Part shown: positions 32,192 through 40,628 of the stretch, one piece after another
Layout: each line of letters begins with the position of its first letter
Numbering within the stretch: position 1 is the first letter of the stretch
DNA from: Opitutus sp. GAS368
GTDB lineage: Bacteria; Verrucomicrobiota; Verrucomicrobiia; Opitutales; Opitutaceae
DNA length: 64,000 bases
Assembly (NCBI RefSeq): GCF_900104925.1
Contig: NZ_LT629735.1
Location: 2,512,291 to 2,576,290 of the forward strand
Direction of reading: 5' to 3'
Notes under the pieces: generated by a model
What the model was told of the DNA's origin: nothing
Seen by the model: only the letters and a program-made list of their open reading frames with translations
Databases searched by the model: none
Made by a program: the position numbers and the translations under genes

Positions 32192-34008
32192 CACCAATTC
32201 TTGCCCGTGGTCTTGGGCTTCTGTTGCGGGCCTTGCATGATTTGCTGGAGTTTGGCGGGCGAATCCTGGTTGCGTACCTGCTCGAGCTTCTGGAGCGGCA
32301 TGGCGAGCTCGGCGTCGATGGGCTCGGCGGGCTGTTTTTCCTGCTGCCCGCCGACCTTCTGCGTGCCGGCGGGCGGGGTGGACGGCTTCGGTTCGGCCTT
32401 CTTCTGGTCCGGCTTGTCCTTCATGTCGCCGAAGGCGTCCTTGTTCTGCTGCTGCGGCTGCTGGTCCTTCTGGTCCTGGCTTTGCTGGTCCTGCTTCTTT
32501 TGATCCTGCTGATCCTTGTTCTGGTCCTGCTTTTGCTGGTCTTTCTGCTGCTGCTTGTCCTGTTGCTGTTGGTCCTTCTTGTCCTGATCTTTCTTATCCT
32601 GTTTCGGCGGCTCCTCCTTTTTTAGCAGCTCCTCCAGCTCCGAGCGCACGCGCGGCCAGTCGGCGGCCTTGGCGTCAAGTTTCTCGCCGGTGTCGACCGC
32701 CGCCAGGGCGTCGCGGATGACCGGCTCGGGCGGTTGCTGCTGGGATGATTTCACGCGCTGGCCGTAGGTGACCGTGGTCTGCGCCAGCTCGGAATATTCC
32801 TTGGCGGTGACGGTGTCCTTGGCGGCGAGCCGGGCCACGGTGGTCGAGAGCGGTTTGGCCAGCGGGTCGCTGGGAGCTTCGCTCTCGGCGCCGCACGCAG
32901 AGGACGGATGACAGAGGACGGAGAACAGGACCAAGGCCGCAACAACGGCGACGGCCTTCCGTCCTCCGTCCTCGGTCTTCGGTCCTCTGGCCTTGCCCAG
33001 GGGCAGCGCCCGCTCGCGCGGGCGGACGGGGAACTCGGCCCAGAAGCTGATGAGCAGGAGGAGCAGGCCGGGGGCGAGGAACCACTGGAAGCGCTCGATG
33101 CGGCGCGCGGTGTTCTTCTCCGCAAACTCGCCTTTGCGACCGGCCTCGACGGTTTTCCGGAGCAACGCCGGCAGGTCCACCCACGAGCTGGCATCGGCGT
33201 AGGCGCCGCCCGTCACCTGCGCGAGCTCCTGCAGGGTCGAGCTGTTGAGGCGCGACATGACAACTGCGCCGCGCTCGTCCTTCACCAGGCCGCCGCCGGG
33301 CTCGGGGATGAACGACCCCTGGGCCGTGCCGACGCCGAGGCCGATGACGCGGATGCCTTTGGTCTTGAGCGAACCGGTCAGGCCCTGCCATTCATCCTCC
33401 GTGCTTTCGCCGTCGCTGAGGATGATCAGGTAACGGTCGGCGGTGGAGGTGCCGAAGGCCTGCATGGAGGTCTCGAGCAGCGCCTTGTAGTTCGTGCCGC
33501 CCTCGGGAAGGTAATCTGTGTTCAGGACGGGCAGGAACTCCCGCAGCACCTCGTAATCGGAGCTGAGCGGGCTCTGCAGGAAGGCGGTGCCGGAGAACAG
33601 CACGAGGCCGACGCGCTCGCCCTTCAGACCGTCGAGCAGGGAGGTGATGAGCAGCTTGCTGCGGTCGAGGCGCGAGGGCTTGACGTCCTGCGCCAGCATG
33701 GAGCGCGACAGGTCCATGGCGATGATCACCTCGCGCGACTGGTCGAACACCTGCTCCTCGATCACGCCCCATTGCGGGCGGGCGAGGGCGATGAGGCAAA
33801 GCGCCAGGCCGAACCAGAGCCAGATCCGCGGCCGGTTCTCGGCGGTGGTATGCTTGGCCCCCAACGAGACGTCGAAGGCCCCGGCCCAGGCGCGGGCGAT
33901 CTTCGGCCAGTTCGCCACCGTGCGCGCGGAGTGGCGCATCAGCTCCCACGAGAAGAGCAGCACGAGCGGCACGAGGAGCCAGAGGAGATGCGGGGATTGG
34001 AAGCTCAT
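32191..34008 (-). CDS. BatB-BatC-like vWA membrane protein with Gln/Lys/Asp-rich tail
   Basis: 605 residues from ATG 34008, overlapping the batA stop by 4 nt. Two N-terminal membrane spans flank a vWA domain (MIDAS motif AMDLSRSMLAQD near residues 92-103, later LSDGESTED). A third span follows near 325. After a second hydrophobic segment (about 370-385) comes a helical region and a low-complexity stretch of about 65 residues made almost only of Q, K and D (for example KKDQDKKDQQQQDKQQQKDQ). This tail resembles BatC. Bat proteins work with MoxR; their precise job is unsettled (oxygen tolerance or envelope complex assembly). Repeats of G type lie in the linker (32898-32996). Confidence 0.86.
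   Translation of the reverse strand: MSFQSPHLLWLLVPLVLLFSWELMRHSARTVANWPKIARAWAGAFDVSLGAKHTTAENRPRIWLWFGLALCLIALARPQWGVIEEQVFDQSREVIIAMDLSRSMLAQDVKPSRLDRSKLLITSLLDGLKGERVGLVLFSGTAFLQSPLSSDYEVLREFLPVLNTDYLPEGGTNYKALLETSMQAFGTSTADRYLIILSDGESTEDEWQGLTGSLKTKGIRVIGLGVGTAQGSFIPEPGGGLVKDERGAVVMSRLNSSTLQELAQVTGGAYADASSWVDLPALLRKTVEAGRKGEFAEKNTARRIERFQWFLAPGLLLLLISFWAEFPVRPRERALPLGKARGPKTEDGGRKAVAVVAALVLFSVLCHPSSACGAESEAPSDPLAKPLSTTVARLAAKDTVTAKEYSELAQTTVTYGQRVKSSQQQPPEPVIRDALAAVDTGEKLDAKAADWPRVRSELEELLKKEEPPKQDKKDQDKKDQQQQDKQQQKDQQKQDQNKDQQDQKKQDQQSQDQKDQQPQQQNKDAFGDMKDKPDQKKAEPKPSTPPAGTQKVGGQQEKQPAEPIDAELAMPLQKLEQVRNQDSPAKLQQIMQGPQQKPKTTGKNW
32424..32628. repeat. Low-complexity Gln/Lys/Asp codon tract
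   Basis: Degenerate CTGCTG/TTGCTGGTCCTTCTG-type tandem words on the plus strand, the reverse of CAG/AAG/GAC codons of the BatB/C-like tail. Likely slippage-prone; length may differ between strains. Confidence 0.75.
32898..32996. repeat. G-family repeats, copies 3 and 4, in inverted orientation inside batB
   Basis: 32898-32930 reads CAGAGGACGGATGACAGAGG ACGG-type; 32957-32992 reads CCTTCCGTCCTCCGTCCTCG GTCTTCGGTCC-type, its reverse complement in kind. Both lie in the BatB/C-like coding sequence and encode VLFSVLCHPSS and GPKTEDGGRKA. Confidence 0.7.
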
Positions 34009-35336
34009 TTCGATCCCCCGAGGTTGACGAGCAGAAGCACGAAGGAGGTCCAAAAGACAATCCGGGTGAGGGACCGGAGGTTGCGGAAACTGCGGCCGAT
34101 GGAAAAAAGCAGCGCGACAAGGGCCGGCATGACAAGCTGCGACATTGCAACGCCCAGCGCAAAGCCCGGGTTTTCCGAAGTCCTCACGCCCTTGAGATAG
34201 CCCAGGATCAGATTGAGTCCGACGAGGACGATGGCAGCCGCCAGCATGGCAGCACTTGGCTGCGGGGCTGGGGTGGTCACCGAAGCGCCCGCTGCACCGG
34301 CGGTTCGGGCGCCGGACTGATTGCGCAGCGGCAGGCTGGGTGGCAGGGCGAACAGGGCCCCGAGGAAAAGCAGGCTGGCGCCGGGCGTGGCAACCCACGT
34401 GAACAGCTCGGTCGTGAGTAGATAGGACTTGGCGGTGAACTCGATCTTCTGCGCCTGATCGATGGCGGCGAAGGCCTTCTCGGCCGTGTCGACGTCGAAG
34501 GCGCGGAAGAACTTGCCGCCGGTGGCCGCGGAAATCTGCTGGAGGGCGCCCTCGTCGAGGTCAGAGACCACGCGGCGATAGCCGAGCAGCTTTCCGGTGG
34601 TTTCATCGCGGACCGGGAACGGCACGAGGCCGTCGCGGCCGGCGCCGATGGTGTAGACCGGCACGCCGCGGGCCTTGGCAATCTCGGTCGCCTGCTCGGG
34701 CGTCAGCACGCCGCGGTTGTTGGCGCCGTCGGTCATAAGGACGATGAAGGCGCCCTTGCGCTTGCCGCCTTCCTCGCGCTTGGCCTGCTCCAGCCGCGTC
34801 AGCGAGATGCCGAGGCCGTCGCCGATGGCGGTGCCGTCCTCGATCATGCCGATCTTCAGGCGTTCGATCTGCCGGGCGAGCCAGTCGTGGTCGAAGGTGA
34901 GCGGGGCCAGCGTGTAGGCGCGGCCGGAAAAGACGACCAGGCCGATGCGGTCGCTGGGTCGCTGGCTGATGAAGGCCTGGATGATGGGCTTGATGGCCTG
35001 CAGGCGGTTGATGCGCTCGCCGCCGCGCTCGTAGTCCTCGGAGAGCATCGAGCCGGAGAGGTCGATGGCGAGCATCAGGTCGTAGCCCTGCTGCTTCACC
35101 TCGCGCTTGTCCTCGACGATCTGCGGGCGGGCCAGGGCGAGGATGAGCAGGACAAGCCCGGTCAGGGCGAGCGCGGCCGGCCAGCGGGAGGTGGGGATGA
35201 GCGACGGCCGGTGCCACGCCGCGGCGAAGGGCACGACCAGCACCGGGGCGCCGCGCCGGCCGCGCACCCACACGAGCAGCGGCAGGAGGAGCAGCGCGAG
35301 CAGCCAGAGCGGATCATGAAAGGTATAGTCCTTCAT
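34005..35336 (-). CDS. BatA-like vWA-domain membrane protein
   Basis: 443 residues from ATG 35336. Two spans at the N-terminus (HDPLWLLALLLLPLLVWV; ALALTGLVLLILALARP), a vWA domain with MIDAS motif AIDLSGSMLSED and later LMTDGANNRG, then a span near 325. Unlike typical BatA (about 330 residues) it carries about 120 extra residues with two or more further hydrophobic segments (AAMLAAAIVLVGLNLILGYL and others). It overlaps the next gene by 4 nt. Part of the MoxR-coupled complex. Confidence 0.88.
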   Translation of the reverse strand: MKDYTFHDPLWLLALLLLPLLVWVRGRRGAPVLVVPFAAAWHRPSLIPTSRWPAALALTGLVLLILALARPQIVEDKREVKQQGYDLMLAIDLSGSMLSEDYERGGERINRLQAIKPIIQAFISQRPSDRIGLVVFSGRAYTLAPLTFDHDWLARQIERLKIGMIEDGTAIGDGLGISLTRLEQAKREEGGKRKGAFIVLMTDGANNRGVLTPEQATEIAKARGVPVYTIGAGRDGLVPFPVRDETTGKLLGYRRVVSDLDEGALQQISAATGGKFFRAFDVDTAEKAFAAIDQAQKIEFTAKSYLLTTELFTWVATPGASLLFLGALFALPPSLPLRNQSGARTAGAAGASVTTPAPQPSAAMLAAAIVLVGLNLILGYLKGVRTSENPGFALGVAMSQLVMPALVALLFSIGRSFRNLRSLTRIVFWTSFVLLLVNLGGSK

Positions 35337-35340
35337 GGGG

Positions 35341-35426
35341 CGACGAAGTGACAAGTGGCAAGAGGCAAGGGCCAAGAGCTGAAAACGGCGGAAAGCATGT
35401 TTTTTGTTACTTGATACTTGTTACTT
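35341..35426. repeat. Intergenic inverted repeat (AAGTGACAAGTGGCAAG / CTTGATACTTGTTACTT)
   Basis: Left words GAAGTGACAAGTGGCAAGAG and right words TTGTTACTTGATACTTGTTA CTTTC are roughly complementary. It separates the DUF58 and BatA genes in the operon. Its AT-richness is unlike the flanking genes. Confidence 0.6.
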
Positions 35427-36356
35427 TCACCCCCGGCGGCCCGCGTGCATACGGGCGTGGAAGAAGTGGATGAGCGCCTCGAGGCGCTCCTCGTCGGTGC
35501 GGACGGTGAGCCGGCTCAGGCTGTCGGGAAAGATGCGGCTGAAGGCGCCATCCCGCGACTGCACCCACTCGGCGTGGGCGGCGCGCTGGGCGGAGGAGGC
35601 ACCGTTGAGGTTCACCAACCGGCCGGCGACCGGGTCGTAGGTGGTGAGGATGCGGTCGGAGGGCAGGTCGCGCTCCCACGGGTCGTCGACGCGGAAGCCC
35701 ATGGTCTGGTAACGGCGCGAGAGGACGCTCCAGCCCTCGGGCTCGACGCGCGGCGGGAAATCGCCGAGCCAGATCAGGATGCTGTGGCGCGGCGCGGCCT
35801 TGGCCAGCAGGCGCCAGGGGACGAAGGAACCGGAGGATTGAGGACTGAGATCAGAGGACAGCGGCGGCGGCGTCTGGCCGAGCAGGGTGGCGGCGGCGTG
35901 CAGGATCTGGCCGCGGCCGCGGACGGGCTCCTGCAGCTTATAGCCGGCGGGCGAGGCGTGGAGGAAGCCGACGCGGTCGCGGTTGACGGCGCCGAGCATC
36001 ATGACGAGGCCGGCGAGCTCGAGCAGCGCTTCGCGCTTGGACTGCGCGCCGGAACCGAACTGCAGACTGACGCTGTCCTCGAACAGGAGCAGCAGCGAGA
36101 CCTCGCGTTCCTCGATGAACTTCTTGCGGTAGGGTTCGCCCAGGCGGGCGGTGACGTTCCAGTCGATGTCGCGGATGTCGTCGCCGAAGGTGTATTTGAC
36201 GACCTGGTCGAACTCCATGCCGCGGCCGCGGAAGGCGGAGCGGTATTCGCCGCTGAGCACGTTCTCCACGGCGTGGCGCACGCGCCACTCCAACTGGCGC
36301 AGGAGCGCCAGTTGCGAGGTGACGAGGGAAGCGGGGGTTTGGACGGGAGCGGACAT
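35427..36356 (-). CDS. DUF58 domain protein of the MoxR/Bat operon
   Basis: 309 residues. The conserved DUF58 core is seen in GRGMEFDQVVKYTFGDDIRD followed by IDWNVTARLGEPYRKKFIEE, and the protein continues as a degenerate vWA-like fold (LLLLFEDSVSLQFGSG). DUF58 proteins are always close partners of MoxR ATPases and BatA/B. A G-type repeat is embedded near residues 165-175 (SSDLSPQSSGSF). Confidence 0.92.
   Translation of the reverse strand: MSAPVQTPASLVTSQLALLRQLEWRVRHAVENVLSGEYRSAFRGRGMEFDQVVKYTFGDDIRDIDWNVTARLGEPYRKKFIEEREVSLLLLFEDSVSLQFGSGAQSKREALLELAGLVMMLGAVNRDRVGFLHASPAGYKLQEPVRGRGQILHAAATLLGQTPPPLSSDLSPQSSGSFVPWRLLAKAAPRHSILIWLGDFPPRVEPEGWSVLSRRYQTMGFRVDDPWERDLPSDRILTTYDPVAGRLVNLNGASSAQRAAHAEWVQSRDGAFSRIFPDSLSRLTVRTDEERLEALIHFFHARMHAGRRG
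35831..35860. repeat. G-family purine-rich repeat, copy 5, inside the DUF58 gene
   Basis: CGGAGGATTGAGGACTGAGA TCAGAGGACA-type sequence within coding DNA, similar to the intergenic copy before the YfbK-like gene. Confidence 0.6.
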
Positions 36357-36360
36357 GGGT

Positions 36361-36460
36361 CGTTCTCTTAATCGTAATCTTTCTCGTTCTCTTTGTCCGG
36401 GGCGTTCGTCTCGGCTGAAGCAGGAGAGAACGATTAGGATTACGAGAACGAGAACGATTG
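36361..36460. repeat. Inverted repeat of CGTTCTCTTAATCGTAATC type
   Basis: Left arm CGTTCTCTTAATCGTAATCT TTCTCGTTCTC-type from 36361; right arm GAGAACGATTAGGATTACGA GAACGAGAACG-type ending near 36458. It fills the whole gap between the MoxR and DUF58 genes of the operon and could form a long stem in the mRNA. Confidence 0.8.
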
Positions 36461-36461
36461 A

Positions 36462-37433
<972 letters not shown>

Positions 37434-37662
37434 GGGGTGAGTGAAAAGTGATGTGTGGCGAGTGACAAGTGATGAGTAGGGAGCGCAATGAGACTGCCGA
37501 AGGGAGACAGAGTTTCAGAAGATGGCCACGAAAAGGCGCCAAAAGGCACTAAAATGGAGCCGGGGCGACCCCGCCCCGGAAGAACGCGGCGTGGTCGCCG
37601 CGTCTCCAGCGGCGAGCGGCTTTTTCGTGTCTTTTTGTGCCTCTTTGTGGCTAAACCAGAGC
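37434..37662. repeat. Nested repeat region between MoxR and the RF-like gene
   Basis: Three layers are seen. 37438-37480 holds GTGAAAAGTGATGTG/GTGACAAGTGATGAG words. 37520-37557 (GGCCACGAAAAGGCGCCAAA) pairs roughly with 37617-37652 (TTTTTCGTGTCTTTTTGTGC CTCTTTGTGGC). Between these arms lies a D-family copy (37555-37608: GGGGCGACCCCGCCCCGG, then GCGGCGTGGTCGCCGCG, TCTCCA). The frame of the next gene is open through part of it. Promoters of both divergent genes must lie here. Confidence 0.75.
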
Positions 37663-38073
37663 ATGGCCGATTTTCCGGACATCGTGGAAGCGTCGCTGCG
37701 GGCGCGATTTGTCTCCTTGGGCGTGAAGCCGGAGGAGGTCGAGGAGCAGTTTATCCGCGGGGCCGGCGCCGGCGGGCAGAAGATCAACAAAACCTCGTCC
37801 ACCGTCGTGCTGCGGCACCGGCCGACCGGGGTGGAGGTGCGCTGCCAGCGCGAGCGCAGCCAGTCGGTCAACCGGCTGCTGGCCTGGTCCGAGCTGGCCG
37901 GCAAGCTGGAGTGGCGCCGGGCCGAGGCGGCCAACCAGAAGCAGGCGGCGCGGGAACTCAGCCGCCGGCAGACCCGGCAGAAATCCCGCGGCCAGAAGGT
38001 GCGGATGATCGAGGCCAAGAAGCACCGCGCGAAGCACAAGTCGTCGCGCGGCCGCGTCAGCGGCGACGAGTGA
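37663..38073 (+). CDS. Peptide chain release factor-like protein (RF-1 domain only)
   Basis: 136 residues from ATG 37663 (MADFPDIVEASLRARF). It carries the RF-1 peptidyl-hydrolase domain with the catalytic GGQ in RGAGAGGQKINKTSSTVVLR and a basic C-terminus (KKHRAKHKSSRGRVSGDE), but no codon-recognition domain. Such proteins (ArfB/PrfH-like) can rescue stalled ribosomes by hydrolysing peptidyl-tRNA. It differs from ArfB in sequence around the tail, so the exact subgroup is uncertain. The open frame upstream is repeat DNA. Confidence 0.88.
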   Translation: MADFPDIVEASLRARFVSLGVKPEEVEEQFIRGAGAGGQKINKTSSTVVLRHRPTGVEVRCQRERSQSVNRLLAWSELAGKLEWRRAEAANQKQAARELSRRQTRQKSRGQKVRMIEAKKHRAKHKSSRGRVSGDE

Positions 38074-38386
38074 GCTGCAGGAGGGGCTTTATGCCCCGAT
38101 GCGACCCACGGCAGGGTTTAACCACTCGGGAGTGTTTTCAAAGCTCGGAAGGGGGACCACTAAAAGGATTCCGCCAACGGCGGAATCTACTTTCACTGCT
38201 CCGGCTAATCGCCTCCGCCGCCAGGCTCAGGGGGCGGCTGATCGCCGCCCTCTCTGCCCGCGATTAGCGGGCCCCCGAAACCCACCGCGCAGGCGATCAG
38301 CCGGAGCGGTTTCCGTGGATTTCATCATTGGTGAAATCTCATTAGTGGTCCTTTTCGGTGGTTTGAAGACACACCCTGGTGGTTCA
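38074..38386. repeat. 313-nt gap with M half-element and large nested palindrome
   Basis: No gene is seen. 38078-38104 (GCAGGAGGGGCTTTATGCCC CGATG) is a half copy of the element at 55486. 38154-38358 is one nested palindrome: outer arms GGACCACTAAAAGG and ATTAGTGGTCCTTTT; next arms GCTCCGGCTAATCGCC (from 38198) and GGCGATCAGCCGGAGC (to 38311); inside GATTCCGCCAACGGCGGAATC and GGCGGCTGATCGCCGCC. Confidence 0.7.
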
Positions 38387-38656
38387 TCAACTCCGACTGA
38401 AGCCCACGACGGTGATCACCACGCCCGTCACGAGGATCACGTTGGCGACCAGGCCGAGATTCCGCTCGAACCAGCCCGGCGGTTTGGCCAGCTCGCCGGT
38501 GAGGATGGCGTCGGTGGATCTCCGTTCGTCGATCCGGTGTTCTTTGCGGCGGGCGAGGTCGCGCCGGGCGCTGCCGGCGAAACCGCGGAGGATGACGCCG
38601 GCCATCGCGAGCGTGACGCCGACGGCCTGCAGGGTTTCGTGGTCGGGGAGCTTCAT
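38387..38656 (-). CDS. Small membrane protein, unknown
   Basis: 89 residues with a hydrophobic N-terminal segment (LQAVGVTLAMAGVILRGFAG), a highly charged middle (RRDLARRKEHRIDERR) and a C-terminal span (LGLVANVILVTGVVITVVGF). No family recognised. Confidence 0.6.
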   Translation of the reverse strand: MKLPDHETLQAVGVTLAMAGVILRGFAGSARRDLARRKEHRIDERRSTDAILTGELAKPPGWFERNLGLVANVILVTGVVITVVGFSRS

Positions 38657-38691
38657 GGGTGGAGCCGCCCGATTCTACGAAAACATTTTTT

Positions 38692-38851
38692 AGCCACGGA
38701 TTGCACGGATGAATACGGATAAAATCAAAGGCAGGGTTTCACAGGAGCCCGCAGAGAAAAGGCAGGAGATCGGAATCTCTGTTTCCTCTGTGCCCTCCTG
38801 TAAAATGATTTGTTCGTTTCCATCCGTGGCCATCTGTGCAATCCGTGGTCA
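38692..38851. repeat. Nested inverted repeat (ATTGCACGGATG / CATCTGTGCAATCCGTGG)
   Basis: Outer arms 38692-38720 (AGCCACGGATTGCACGGATG) and 38819-38851 (CATCCGTGGCCATCTGTGCA ATCCGTGGTC). Inner arms 38748-38775 (CACAGGAGCCCGCAGAG) and 38783-38804 (CTCTGTGCCCTCCTG). It lies between two minus-strand genes, upstream of the small membrane protein, and ends at the MOSC stop. Confidence 0.8.
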
Positions 38852-39649
38852 AATGACCCCCACCGCATCCCCGACGCGCACCGTGCCGCGCTTGGTCTCG
38901 TGGATGAGGTTGGTGCCGAAATTGACGTTGGTCGGGTCGGCCGGATCGCGCCGGTAGGTGGCGAGGGTCTTGAGCGGCTCCTTGCTGCGCACCGCCGTCT
39001 CCTGGTCGGTGGTCGTGATCGGGCAGCGGGCGCACGGGCCGGCGCTGCGGAAGACCGCGTCGCCGATGCGGACCCGGGTCCAGGTGTCCTCCCCGTAGGG
39101 CGCGGCGTCGGCGATGACGAGGTTGGGGCGGAAGCGGTTCATCGACAGCGGCACGGGGAGGCGCGAGTTCAGGTCGCTGAGCGACGCCTCGCCCAGGACC
39201 ATGAACGGGCAGCTGTCGGCAAAGGTGACGACGTCGCCCGCCTGCGCCGCGCGCTTCAGGTTCGGCCGCTGGTAGGTGCCGCCCATCCGCACAAGCCGCA
39301 GCGGCAGGCAGAGGAAATCGCTGAGCCATTCCGCGGGCTCGTCGCCGCAGTCGTCGGCGTTGACCGTGCTTTTCCACACCGTGACGCGGCGCTGGCCGGC
39401 GGAGGCGTTGAGCGGGACGGTGACCGAGCCGCGGCCGGGCGAGGAGAGGAGGAGAGCGGTGGAAGTCAGTGAGGACTCGATCAGCGCCATGCGGGGGTGG
39501 GTGCGCTGCGTGAGGAAGAGGCCGTCGGCCTCGGCCACGATCATGAAGCGGCGGTCGCCGACGAAACCGTGGTCGTCCAGCTCGGCGGAGGGCACCGACA
39601 AACCGCGGCAGGACTTGACCGGGTAGAGATGGAGGGCCGACACATGCAT
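38849..39649 (-). CDS. MOSC domain protein (YcbX/mARC type)
   Basis: 266 residues with an N-terminal MOSC beta-barrel (HVSALHLYPVKSCRGLSVPS) and C-terminal MOSC domain. The RFRPNLVI motif and the conserved Cys in SAGPCARCPITTTDQ fit binding of molybdenum cofactor as in YcbX and mARC, which reduce N-hydroxylated compounds. The usual ferredoxin domain of YcbX is absent, so a separate electron donor would be needed. Assignment to the family is good, substrate unknown. Confidence 0.9.
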   Translation of the reverse strand: MHVSALHLYPVKSCRGLSVPSAELDDHGFVGDRRFMIVAEADGLFLTQRTHPRMALIESSLTSTALLLSSPGRGSVTVPLNASAGQRRVTVWKSTVNADDCGDEPAEWLSDFLCLPLRLVRMGGTYQRPNLKRAAQAGDVVTFADSCPFMVLGEASLSDLNSRLPVPLSMNRFRPNLVIADAAPYGEDTWTRVRIGDAVFRSAGPCARCPITTTDQETAVRSKEPLKTLATYRRDPADPTNVNFGTNLIHETKRGTVRVGDAVGVI

Positions 39650-39654
39650 GGGGG

Positions 39655-39800
39655 CAGAAAGGCGGAAGGGCTGAAAAACTGAAAGGCTGAAAACGAGGCC
39701 AGCAGTTCGATGCGGGTAACGGCACAGTGCCCTTCGGTTCGACGTGCAGCGTGTTCCCCTATGGATTCAGCTTTTCAGTCCTTCGTTTTTTCAGCCCTTG
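39655..39800. repeat. Inverted repeat of GGCTGAAAAACTGAAAGG type
   Basis: Left words 39660-39692 (GGCGGAAGGGCTGAAAAACT GAAAGGCTGAAAA) and right words 39767-39799 (TTCAGCTTTTCAGTCCTTCG TTTTTTCAGCCCTTGG). The right arm includes the last codons and stop of the TIGR03067-like gene. A similar word run (ACTGAGAGCTGAGAGCTGAA) is at 40158-40178. Confidence 0.65.
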
Positions 39801-40150
39801 GCAATCCGCTGGTAATTGGCGAGGTAGAGCTGCTCGCCCCCCCGGGTGTCGAATTGCTTCGGGCGCACCCCGCCCAAGCCGTAGCAGATGGAGAGGATGT
39901 CGCCGGCGAACCTGAAGATGCCCGGGATCGTGCGGCCGGCGTTCGGGCCGATCATGCCCGCAAGCGTGAGGTGACCGTCGGCCTCGATCGTGTAAGTGCC
40001 CTGGTCGGCCGTGACGCCGCCGAAGCGCACGGCATATTCCCCGCCGGCCAGCTCGATCTCCATCTTGTCGAGCATCATCCTCGGCGCCTCCTCGCCATTC
40101 ATCTCGGCGTAGACGGGCTGCCAGCGGCCTTCGAGGGAGGGCATGTTCAT
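39791..40150 (-). CDS. TIGR03067-like domain protein
   Basis: 119-residue cytoplasmic beta-rich protein. LEGRWQPVYAEMNGEEAP, then DQGTYTIEADGHLTLAGMIG and IPGIFRFAGDILSICYG match the lipocalin-like TIGR03067 pattern (W near the start, GIY/GIF, D-x-L-x-x-C) common in Planctomycetota and Verrucomicrobiota. Function unknown. Confidence 0.75.
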   Translation of the reverse strand: MNMPSLEGRWQPVYAEMNGEEAPRMMLDKMEIELAGGEYAVRFGGVTADQGTYTIEADGHLTLAGMIGPNAGRTIPGIFRFAGDILSICYGLGGVRPKQFDTRGGEQLYLANYQRIAKG

Positions 40151-40193
40151 GCCGGAAAACTGAGAGCTGAGAGCTGAAACCTGAAGAAAAAAG

Positions 40194-40628
40194 TCAGGGC
40201 TTGGGCCGGGTGAGGCAGGAACGGTGGACGGCCCAGATCATCAGCGGTTGCAAGGGCAGGCGCAGCCATAACGACCAGGCCGGGAGATCCACCCCCGGCC
40301 AGCCCTGCAGGGCGACGTGAAGGTTGGCCGGGAAGACCGCCAGCAGCAGGACGATCAAGCTCCAGGCCGCCGCGCGCCGCAACGACGGGATCAGCACACC
40401 AATGCCACCGGCCACTTCCGCGATGCCACTCACGATCACCAGCAGGCCCGGCGCCGGCAGCCACGGCGGCATCATTGCCAGATAAGGCGCGGAGTTCATG
40501 AAGTGATTGGCCCCGGTCAGAACGAAAAATACCCCGACCAGCCACGGTCCGAGGGATCTGAAAGAGGAGCGCAAAGTGCACAGCGGATGTTCGAGGTGAG
40601 CTATTGGGCTTGGAGGTATTTCTTCCAT
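40194..40628 (-). CDS. DoxX-family membrane protein
   Basis: 144 residues with four hydrophobic segments. LVGVFFVLTGANHFMNSAPY and VIVSGIAEVAGGIGVLIP are typical of DoxX-like proteins, and the last half carries FPANLHVALQGWP. Its start overlaps the end of the SRPBCC gene by 28 nt; a later start is possible. Role uncertain (quinone or redox-linked membrane protein in the family). Confidence 0.82.
   Translation of the reverse strand: MEEIPPSPIAHLEHPLCTLRSSFRSLGPWLVGVFFVLTGANHFMNSAPYLAMMPPWLPAPGLLVIVSGIAEVAGGIGVLIPSLRRAAAWSLIVLLLAVFPANLHVALQGWPGVDLPAWSLWLRLPLQPLMIWAVHRSCLTRPKP

Noticed and set aside
32424-32628. CRISPR-like or tandem-repeat array
   Set aside because: The periodic words are codons for a Gln/Lys/Asp-rich protein tail, with no constant repeat and spacer structure.
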